The notes below the pieces were generated by a model. That model saw nothing but the letters and a program-made list of their open reading frames with translations. It was not told the origin of the DNA and did not search any database. From NCBI GenBank assembly GCA_023391175.1, contig JAEWBL010000716.1, forward strand, positions 1 through 5,867: a stretch of DNA of 5,867 nucleotides, written 5' to 3'. Position 1 is the first letter of the stretch; each line of letters opens with the position of its first letter. The DNA comes from Pseudomonadota bacterium (GTDB lineage Bacteria; Pseudomonadota; Alphaproteobacteria; Rhizobiales; Xanthobacteraceae). The translations under genes and the position numbers were made by a program. This document shows positions 1-5,033 of this stretch, piece by piece.

Positions 1-1532
1 TCGATCTCGGCGCGGGGGCGCTGAAGACCAGCGTGATCCGCCTCGACGGCACGCTGGCGGGCGAGGCGTCCGCGCCCATCGCCACCTCCGCCCCCTATCC
101 CGGCTGGAGCGAGCAGAACCCGCACGACTGGTGGCGCGCGGTGTGCGAGACCGTGCCCCGCGCGCTCGCCGCCGCCGGCGCGTCGCCGAGGGATGTGCTC
201 GCGATCTCATTCTCGGCCGGCGCCCATACGCAGGTGCTGGAGGATGCGGACGGCGACGTGATCCGCCCCGCCATTCTCTGGAACGACCAGCGCTCCGGCC
301 CCGAGACGGCGGACCTGCGCCGGCAGTGGGACGCGCGCATCCTGGAGATCGGCGCCAACCGTGCCAATCCCACCTGGACCCTGCCGCAGATGCTGTGGCT
401 GCGCCGGCACGAGCCGCAAGCCTTCGCCCGCGTGCGCCGGCTCTACGTGGCCAAGGACTGGCTGCGCTCGCGCCTCACCGGAACGTGGGAGACGGACACC
501 ATCGATGCCGTCGGCACCCTGATGGCCGATGCCTCCACTGGCGGCTGGTCCCCCGAACTCTGCGCCATGATCGGCTGGCCGCTGGAGACGTTGCCGCCCA
601 TCGTCGCGCCCAAGACGGTGGTGGGCACCGTGACGGCGGAAGCCGCGCGCCAGACCGGCCTTGCCGAGGGCACGCCCGTGGTGTGCGGCACGTCCGACAC
701 GGCCGCCGAGACCTATGGCGCGGGCATGACGGGGGAGGGGCTCGGCGTGGTGAAGCTCGCCACCGCCGCGACGGTGAGCGTGCTCTCGCGCCATCCAAGG
801 CCGGATTTCACCGTCATCAACTATCCCCACATCATGCCGGACCACTGGTATGTGATCGCGGCCACCAACTCCTGCGCCTCGGCTCACAAATGGCTGCGCG
901 ACACCTTCTTCAAGCGCGCGGGCGAGGACGGCGGGGCAGTTTTCACCGAGATGGACCGTCTCGCTGCCGCCGTGCGTCCGGGGGCGGAAGGCCTGTTTTT
1001 CCATCCTTATCTCAACGGCGAGCGCAGCCCCCATTGGGATCCGCTGCTCCGCGCCGATTTCGTGGGCATCGGCTTCAACCACGGGCCGGGCCATTTCGTG
1101 CGGGCGCTCTATGAGGGCATCGCCTATTCGCTGAAGGATTGCCTCGTCGCCCTGCGCGCCAAGGGGCTGGACTTCTCCACCGCCCGCCTCACCGGCGGCG
1201 GGGCGAAGAGCGCCCTGTGGCGGCAGATCGTGGCCGATGTGCTGGATGTGAAGGTGGAGCTGCCAGCGGTGGCGGAAGCCTCCTTCGGCGCGGCGCTTCT
1301 GGCCGGCGTCGGTGTCGGGGCCTATGCCGACGAGGCGGATGCGGCGCGACGCGTCGCCATCGTTTCCACCGCCACGCCCGATCCCGAGCGGGCCGCGCTC
1401 TATGCGCGCGGCCACGGGCTCTATGGCGAGATACAGGCGGCGCTCGCCCCCATCAACCATCGCATCCACGCCTTCGTCGCGGACGCGGCATCCGGCGCCA
1501 CGGCGCGTCGGGATGAGGTCACCCATGGCTGA
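1..1532 (+). CDS. FGGY-family carbohydrate kinase, xylulokinase-like (5' end outside window)
   Basis: Predicted cytoplasmic ATP-dependent sugar kinase, most like xylulokinase (D-xylulose to xylulose 5-phosphate). The reading frame is open from base 3 and gives 509 residues before the TGA. The window begins inside the N-terminal phosphate-binding motif: the first complete codons read DLGAGALKTSVIRLDG, matching the family's D-x-G-T/S-x-x-x-K pattern. The GTG at 33 is therefore an internal codon, and the true start is only a few codons upstream of base 1. Counting from base 3, LWNDQRS (92-98) is the sugar-binding segment typical of xylulokinases, and GTSDTAAE carries the likely catalytic Asp at about residue 232, close to D233 of E. 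coli XylB. PYLNGERSPHWDP precedes the C-terminal ATPase lobe, and LTGGGAKS (396-403) is the adenine-side glycine motif. Length fits the family. The family is secure; the substrate is not, and ribulose or another ketose is possible. The stop overlaps the transporter ATPase gene, so the two are co-transcribed. Confidence 0.9.
   Translation, partial: DLGAGALKTSVIRLDGTLAGEASAPIATSAPYPGWSEQNPHDWWRAVCETVPRALAAAGASPRDVLAISFSAGAHTQVLEDADGDVIRPAILWNDQRSGPETADLRRQWDARILEIGANRANPTWTLPQMLWLRRHEPQAFARVRRLYVAKDWLRSRLTGTWETDTIDAVGTLMADASTGGWSPELCAMIGWPLETLPPIVAPKTVVGTVTAEAARQTGLAEGTPVVCGTSDTAAETYGAGMTGEGLGVVKLATAATVSVLSRHPRPDFTVINYPHIMPDHWYVIAATNSCASAHKWLRDTFFKRAGEDGGAVFTEMDRLAAAVRPGAEGLFFHPYLNGERSPHWDPLLRADFVGIGFNHGPGHFVRALYEGIAYSLKDCLVALRAKGLDFSTARLTGGGAKSALWRQIVADVLDVKVELPAVAEASFGAALLAGVGVGAYADEADAARRVAIVSTATPDPERAALYARGHGLYGEIQAALAPINHRIHAFVADAASGATARRDEVTHG
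1511..1524 (+). promoter_or_regulatory. Ribosome binding site for the ATPase gene, inside the kinase gene
   Basis: GGATGAGG at 1511-1518 lies within the last codons of the kinase, with its GAGG part six bases before the ATG at 1525. It decides the ATPase start: the frame stays open upstream to 1312, but those residues are an out-of-frame shadow of the kinase, whereas the protein from 1525 begins exactly like a MalK-type ATPase. The 8-bp gene overlap and the site inside the upstream gene suggest translational coupling. Confidence 0.6.
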
Positions 1533-2619
1533 AGTCAGGCTCAATCAGGTCCGCAAGGCCTACGGTGCGCAGGTGGCCGTGCACGGGGTGGACCTCACCA
1601 TCCGCGACGGCGAGTTCGTGGTGTTCCTCGGCCCCTCCGGCTGCGGCAAGTCCACGACGCTCCGCATGATCGCGGGGCTGGAGGAGATCACCACCGGCAC
1701 CATCGAGATCGGCGGGCGGGATGTCACTCGCCTCGAACCCAAGGACCGGAACATCGCCATGGTGTTCCAGAACTATGCGCTCTATCCGCACAAGACCATC
1801 TACGAGAACCTCGCCTTCGGCCTACGCATGCGCAAGATGGACCGGGCGGAGATCGACCGCCGGGTGAAGTCCGCCTCCGCCATGCTGGGCCTCGACCCCT
1901 ATCTGGAGCGCAAGCCCAAGCAGCTCTCCGGCGGGCAGATGCAGCGCGTGGCGCTAGGCCGGGCTCTGGTGCGCGACCCGGACGTGTTCCTGCTGGACGA
2001 ACCGCTCTCCAACCTCGACGCGAAGCTGCGCGTGCGGATGCGGGAGGAGATCGCCCGGCTGCACCAGGAGGTCGGAACCTCCATGGTCTACGTCACCCAC
2101 GACCAGGTCGAGGCGATGACGCTCGCCAACCGCATCCTCATCATGCGCGACGGCCATGTGCAGCAGGTGGGCGCGCCGCTGGAGGTGTACGACCGGCCGG
2201 CCAATCTGTTCGTGGCGGGCTTCATCGGCTCGCCCGAGATGAACCTCATCGAGGGACATCTGGAGCGCGGCGCGCTCAAGGCCGGCGGCCTCTCCATCGA
2301 GCTGCCGCCGGGCATCGCCGCCGCGGAGGGGACACCGCTCGTTCTGGGCGTCCGGCCCGAGCACATCGGCGTCGGCGAGGCGCCGGGCGCGCACGCTTTT
2401 CAGGTGGCGGTGATCGAGCAGCTCGGTGCGCAGACTTTGTGCATCGGCGAGGTCGCGGGTGTGCGCCTGCGGGTAATGCTGGACCGCACTGACGCGGTGC
2501 GCAGCGGCACCACCCTTCCCATCCAGTTCCGGCCCGGCCGGCTGCATGTCTTCTCCAAGGAAACCGGAGCGCGGATCAACTGCGCCGACACGGATGTGGG
2601 GCGGCGCCCCGCCGCCTGA
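1525..2619 (+). CDS. CUT1 (MalK/UgpC-type) sugar ABC transporter ATP-binding protein
   Basis: Cytoplasmic ATPase subunit that works as a dimer on the inner face of the two permeases and powers solute import. The 364-residue length is normal for the MalK/UgpC/SmoK group. Visible motifs in order: A-loop region near Y13; Walker A GPSGCGKST (36-44); Q-loop Q82 in MVFQNYALYPH; ABC signature LSGGQMQR (134-141); Walker B VFLLDEP (154-160) with catalytic E159; D-loop SNLDAKLR (162-169); switch H192 in YVTHDQVEAMTL. From about residue 235 follows the C-terminal regulatory TOBE/OB-type domain, including LGVRPEHIGV (274-283), the hallmark of this group. Q138-M139 in the signature replaces the more usual Q-R; this is a conservative variant and no active-site residue is missing. 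Automated pipelines may call such proteins UgpC, but glycerol-3-phosphate transport is not supported here. Its position ahead of the binding-protein gene, directly behind the kinase, differs from the commoner order with the ATPase last. Confidence 0.97.
   Translation: MAEVRLNQVRKAYGAQVAVHGVDLTIRDGEFVVFLGPSGCGKSTTLRMIAGLEEITTGTIEIGGRDVTRLEPKDRNIAMVFQNYALYPHKTIYENLAFGLRMRKMDRAEIDRRVKSASAMLGLDPYLERKPKQLSGGQMQRVALGRALVRDPDVFLLDEPLSNLDAKLRVRMREEIARLHQEVGTSMVYVTHDQVEAMTLANRILIMRDGHVQQVGAPLEVYDRPANLFVAGFIGSPEMNLIEGHLERGALKAGGLSIELPPGIAAAEGTPLVLGVRPEHIGVGEAPGAHAFQVAVIEQLGAQTLCIGEVAGVRLRVMLDRTDAVRSGTTLPIQFRPGRLHVFSKETGARINCADTDVGRRPAA
2600..2616 (+). promoter_or_regulatory. GC-rich hairpin abutting the ATPase stop codon
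   Basis: GGCGGC (2600-2605) and GCCGCC (2611-2616) form a perfect 6-bp stem around a 5-base loop, ending directly before the TGA stop. An alternative 5-bp stem GGGGC/GCCCC (2598-2602 with 2606-2610) competes with it. The three-T stretch that follows (2621-2623) is too short for a confident intrinsic terminator. It could be a weak terminator or an RNA-stabilising 5' structure for the binding-protein message, but it may equally be a product of GC-rich coding sequence. Confidence 0.3.
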
Positions 2620-2655
2620 ATTTGCCGAGTGAAAACAAGAACGCAGAACAAGACG

Positions 2656-2669
2656 ATCGGGAGAACGCC
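2656..2669 (+). promoter_or_regulatory. Strong ribosome binding site for the solute-binding protein
   Basis: GGGAG at 2659-2663 sits six bases before the ATG at 2670 and is the best Shine-Dalgarno in the window. It selects this ATG over the in-frame TTG at 2622, which has no such site and would put extra charged, non-hydrophobic residues before the signal peptide. The surrounding leader (about 2618-2669) is conspicuously A-rich for this GC-rich DNA, which should keep it unstructured and well translated, fitting a protein usually needed in excess. Confidence 0.65.
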
Positions 2670-3998
2670 ATGGACGAGATCAAGAAGGACGGGCTGTCAC
2701 GCCGGACCCTTTTGAAGGGCGCCGGAGCCTTGAGCGCCGGCATCGCCGCCGGTGGCCTCGCGGCCCCCGCCGTGGTGCGCGCGCAGGGCACCAAGACCAT
2801 CCGCTTCCTCAATGCCGAGACCTCCATCGACAGCATCCGCGCGCTGAAGGTGGCGGCGGCGGAATATGAGAAGCAGTTCGGCACCAAGGTGGTGGTGGAT
2901 TCCGTGCCGCTGGACGGCATCTTCACCAAGGTGACCACCTCGCTGCGCGGCGGCACGCCCTACGACATCGCCACCTTCGCCTTCATCGGCCATGTGCTGA
3001 TCCTCGCCTCCGAGGGGCAGCTGATGCCGCTCAACGAGCTGACGGACAAGTACAAGTGGGGCCCGAACATCCTGTTCCCGGTAGACGGAAAGGTCTACTG
3101 GTATCCCTACGACTACAACCTCGCTTGGATCTATTATCGCAAGGATCTCTACGAGAAGAACAAGCTTGAGGTGCCGAAGACCTGGGACGGTTTCCTGAAG
3201 AACAGCCAGGCGCTGAATGGCGACGGCACGGCCGGCTCCCTGTTTCCCATCGGCTCGAACGGCGCCACCAACTGGCTCTCCCCCGGCTTCATGTGGGCGG
3301 AAGGCGTGCAGCTGTTCGACGACAAGTGGAACATCATCTTCGACAATGCGGACATGGCGCCGCGCGCGAGCCGTTATCTCGATTTCTTCGGAGAGCTCTA
3401 CAAGACCATGCCGTCCGGCACCAGCCAGGCGAGCTTTGGCGAGGTGCTGTCCAATTTCACCTCCGGCAAGGTGGCGCACACCGCTTATGCCGGCCGCATC
3501 ATTGAGGTGCTGGAGCGCAACAACCCCGCGCTCGCCGACAAGTACGGGATCATGCCGTACATGGATTCCGCCGGGAAGCATCAGGCGGTGAACCATGGCT
3601 ATGACGGCTGGGTGGTGCTGAAGACGCCCCAGTCCGACGAGGCCATGAAGTTCATGAAGTGGTTCACCGAGAACCAGTACATCAACTTCCTGCACACCGC
3701 CCCGCTGCACTTCCAGCCGCCGCGCCTCGATGTCTATGACGATGCGCGCTGGCGGGCCCATCCGCTCATCGAGAAGCACAATGCGGCGGTGGAGATGATG
3801 AAGTCGTTCCTCACCGACAAGAACATGATCCTCACCTCCATCGACACGCAGGGGCCCTCGCCGAGCCTGAAGCCGGGCAAGATCTTCGAGGCCTTCGTGT
3901 TCCCGGAAATGCTGCAGAACAAGGTTCTGAAGGGCATGTCCTCCGCCGAATGCGTGAAGGCCGCCGCCGACCGCATGCGGCAGGTCATCGCTTCGTGA
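2670..3998 (+). CDS. Periplasmic sugar-binding protein of the ABC importer (SBP family 1), Tat signal
   Basis: Extracytoplasmic receptor that binds the sugar or sugar alcohol in the periplasm and presents it to the permeases. From the chosen ATG it is 442 residues, normal for CUT1 binding proteins. The N-terminus has the twin-arginine motif SRRTLLK (10-16, R11-R12), a hydrophobic Ala/Gly stretch (17-34) and a likely signal-peptidase I site after VRA (38), giving a mature start near QGTKTIRFLN. This predicts export by the Tat system as a folded protein; no lipobox Cys is present. The mature part has the two-lobed family-1 pattern: an early beta strand TIRFLNAE, the segment VTTSLRGGTPYDIATF leading into the first lobe, PYDYNLAWIYYRKDLYEKNKLEVPKTWD at the hinge as in many sugar-binding proteins (split here only by eye), and aromatic residues suited to stacking on sugar rings. 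Family assignment is firm; the ligand cannot be read from the sequence. It precedes a structured gap that may raise its level relative to the permeases. Confidence 0.95.
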   Translation: MDEIKKDGLSRRTLLKGAGALSAGIAAGGLAAPAVVRAQGTKTIRFLNAETSIDSIRALKVAAAEYEKQFGTKVVVDSVPLDGIFTKVTTSLRGGTPYDIATFAFIGHVLILASEGQLMPLNELTDKYKWGPNILFPVDGKVYWYPYDYNLAWIYYRKDLYEKNKLEVPKTWDGFLKNSQALNGDGTAGSLFPIGSNGATNWLSPGFMWAEGVQLFDDKWNIIFDNADMAPRASRYLDFFGELYKTMPSGTSQASFGEVLSNFTSGKVAHTAYAGRIIEVLERNNPALADKYGIMPYMDSAGKHQAVNHGYDGWVVLKTPQSDEAMKFMKWFTENQYINFLHTAPLHFQPPRLDVYDDARWRAHPLIEKHNAAVEMMKSFLTDKNMILTSIDTQGPSPSLKPGKIFEAFVFPEMLQNKVLKGMSSAECVKAAADRMRQVIAS

Positions 3999-4009
3999 GC
4001 GGTCATCGC
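3983..4009 (+). repeat. 9-bp direct repeat flanking the binding-protein stop codon
   Basis: GGTCATCGC occurs at 3983-3991 and again at 4001-4009, an 18-bp period with the TGA (3996-3998) in the spacer. The first copy encodes the last residues of the binding protein; the second is noncoding. It could be a small duplication relic or chance. Confidence 0.4.
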
Positions 4010-4016
4010 CACACGG

Positions 4017-4048
4017 TTGCGTCCTGAGGATTTCGTCCGAAGACGCAA
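4017..4048 (+). promoter_or_regulatory. Intergenic hairpin 1 (7-bp outer stem with inner stem)
   Basis: TTGCGTC (4017-4023) is the exact reverse complement of GACGCAA (4042-4048). Inside, GGA (4028-4030) can pair with TCC (4036-4038) around TTTCG, leaving a small asymmetric internal loop (CTGA against GAA). It begins 18 bases after the binding-protein stop and directly abuts hairpin 2, so the two could stack end to end in the RNA. Confidence 0.5.
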
Positions 4049-4085
4049 GGCCGGCAGGCTCTGCCCTGATCGTGGCCTGCCGGCC
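4049..4085 (+). promoter_or_regulatory. Intergenic hairpin 2 (perfect 11-bp GC-rich stem)
   Basis: GGCCGGCAGGC (4049-4059) is the exact reverse complement of GCCTGCCGGCC (4075-4085), with a 15-base loop. This is the strongest inverted repeat in the window. ATTCC follows, not a T-run, so it is not a classical intrinsic terminator. By position it would block 3'-to-5' exonucleases and protect the upstream binding-protein message, as REP-type elements do after malE; it could also contribute to partial termination. Confidence 0.65.
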
Positions 4086-4096
4086 ATTCCACCGCT

Positions 4097-4118
4097 CCGG
4101 CCCTCGGGCCGGGCGTTT
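4097..4118 (+). terminator. Intergenic hairpin 3, weak terminator-like
   Basis: CCGGCC (4097-4102) pairs perfectly with GGCCGG (4107-4112) around a 4-base loop CTCG, followed by GCG and only three T (4116-4118). The tight GC stem is terminator-like but the T tract is too short for efficient termination, so read-through into the permease genes is expected. Its arms can also pair with the arms of hairpin 2. Confidence 0.35.
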
Positions 4119-4125
4119 CCGTCTC

Positions 4126-4139
4126 GACCCTGAAGGGTC
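4126..4139 (+). promoter_or_regulatory. Intergenic hairpin 4 (5-bp stem, TGAA tetraloop)
   Basis: GACCC (4126-4130) pairs with GGGTC (4135-4139) around TGAA. It is a short, compact stem ending 26 bases before the permease start and 14 bases before its likely ribosome binding site. It could influence translation initiation, but a 5-bp repeat also arises easily by chance in GC-rich DNA. Confidence 0.3.
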
Positions 4140-4153
4140 ACAAGCCGCTCAGC

Positions 4154-4165
4154 GAGGCGCCGCAG
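4154..4165 (+). promoter_or_regulatory. Ribosome binding site for the first permease (GTG start)
   Basis: GAGG at 4154-4157 lies eight bases before the GTG at 4166. No ATG, GTG or TTG occurs in this frame between the upstream stop at 4067-4069 and 4166, so this GTG is the first ordinary start available. Confidence 0.5.
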
Positions 4166-5026
4166 GTGAGTTCCAAAGCGACCATCTATTCCTTCCTCAT
4201 TCTGGGCCTTGCCGTGACCGCGCTGCTCATCGTGGCGCCGGTGGTCTATGCGGTGTCGCTGAGCTTCTACCAGATGGATTCTTTCGTCGGCGCTCCGAAG
4301 TGGGCAGGGCTCGACAATTACACGCGCATGCTCTCGCAATGGGTTTTCTGGCGCGCGCTGATCAACGGCTTCATCTACTCGCTCGGCACCATCGTCTTTC
4401 AGGTGGTGCTGGGCATCGGCTTCGCGCTGGTGCTCAATCAGGTCTTCCCCGGCCGCAACATCGTGCGCGGCCTCTCCATCCTGCCCTATCTGCTGCCGAC
4501 CGTGGTGGTGGTGCTGACCTTCAAGTGGATGGTGGACGGCTCCATCGGCGTGCTCACCACCATGATGTCCGCCCTCGGCCTGCCGCAGGTGCAGTGGTTC
4601 GAGAGCCCTGGCGCGGCCATGGCCTCGGTGATCCTGGTGAGCGTGTGGATGTGGACACCTTTCGTCACCACCACCTTCCTCGCCGCACTCCAGACCGTGC
4701 CGTCCTCCCTCTACGAGGCGGCGAAGGTGGACGGCACGAACGCCGTCCAGCGTTTCTTCCACATCACGCTGCCCATGCTGAAGCCCATCCTCACTGTGAT
4801 CGTGCTTTTGCGCGCCGTGTGGATGTTCAACAAGTTCGACGTCATCTGGCTGCTCACCCAGGGCGGCCCGGTGGGCGCCACGGAGCATCTTGCCATCCTC
4901 TCCTATCGCCAGGCGTTCGGGCAGTTCGACATCGGCGGCGGCGCGGCGGTGGCGACCATCTCCTTCGCCATCCTGTCGCTGGTGGTGTTCATCTATTTCC
5001 GCCTGTTTCCGCTCGATACGGAGTGA
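4166..5026 (+). CDS. CUT1 sugar ABC transporter permease, MalF/UgpA-type
   Basis: Inner-membrane channel subunit, 286 residues, pairing with the downstream permease to form the translocation path. Six hydrophobic segments are visible near residues 8-30, 68-92, 103-122, 152-174, 205-226 and 260-282, as usual for the short MalF/UgpA-like permeases that lack MalF's large periplasmic loop. The ATPase-docking EAA loop is intact: E184-A-A-K-V-D-G190, followed by ITLP ending at residue 203. LYEAAKVDGTNAVQRFFHI and LLTQGGPVGAT are typical of the first permease of CUT1 pairs. The start is the GTG at 4166. The frame upstream (from 4070) is open and coding-like, and a CTG at 4130 would add 12 residues, so the N-terminus is the least certain part. 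Seven bases separate its stop from the next gene. Confidence 0.95.
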   Translation: MSSKATIYSFLILGLAVTALLIVAPVVYAVSLSFYQMDSFVGAPKWAGLDNYTRMLSQWVFWRALINGFIYSLGTIVFQVVLGIGFALVLNQVFPGRNIVRGLSILPYLLPTVVVVLTFKWMVDGSIGVLTTMMSALGLPQVQWFESPGAAMASVILVSVWMWTPFVTTTFLAALQTVPSSLYEAAKVDGTNAVQRFFHITLPMLKPILTVIVLLRAVWMFNKFDVIWLLTQGGPVGATEHLAILSYRQAFGQFDIGGGAAVATISFAILSLVVFIYFRLFPLDTE

Positions 5027-5033
5027 AGCTGCG
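5020..5033 (+). promoter_or_regulatory. Ribosome binding site for the second permease, overlapping the upstream stop
   Basis: GGAG at 5020-5023 runs into the TGA of the first permease (5024-5026) and lies ten bases before the ATG at 5034. A ribosome finishing the first permease would cover this site, which suggests coupled, near-equal synthesis of the two permeases, fitting a heterodimer. Confidence 0.5.

Larger units (their letters stand above)
3999..4165 (+). other. Structured 167-bp gap between binding-protein and permease genes
   Basis: The only sizeable noncoding stretch in the window. It holds four inverted repeats in series (4017-4048, 4049-4085, 4097-4112, 4126-4139), described individually. 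No convincing -35/-10 promoter and no T-rich intrinsic terminator are visible. In sugar importer operons such as malE-malF, structure at this place lets the binding-protein message outlast or outnumber the permease message; that role here is inferred from position. From 4070 onward the frame of the first permease is also open upstream of its GTG with coding-like third positions, so part of the gap may once have been, or may be, an N-terminal extension. Confidence 0.6.

Noticed and set aside
1312..1524. Possible N-terminal extension of the ATPase from the upstream in-frame start at 1312
   Set aside because: These codons overlap the kinase in another frame and give a Pro/Arg-rich string; MalK-type ATPases begin at the MAEVRLNQVRKAYG position, which has its own ribosome binding site.
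207..1544. Long antisense open frame (445 codons) opposite the kinase gene
   Set aside because: High third-position GC suppresses stops on the opposite strand. The translation is rich in Arg, Gly and His with no recognisable domain, while the sense frame is a clear FGGY kinase.
1654..1680. Signature-motif variation in the ATPase as a sign of a non-functional subunit
   Set aside because: Walker A, Walker B, Q-loop, D-loop and switch His are all intact; Met for Arg in LSGGQMQR is a tolerated variant in this family.
2622..2669. Alternative TTG start at 2622 for the binding protein
   Set aside because: It lacks a good ribosome binding site and would prepend 16 mostly charged residues to a complete Tat signal; the ATG at 2670 has GGGAG at ideal spacing.
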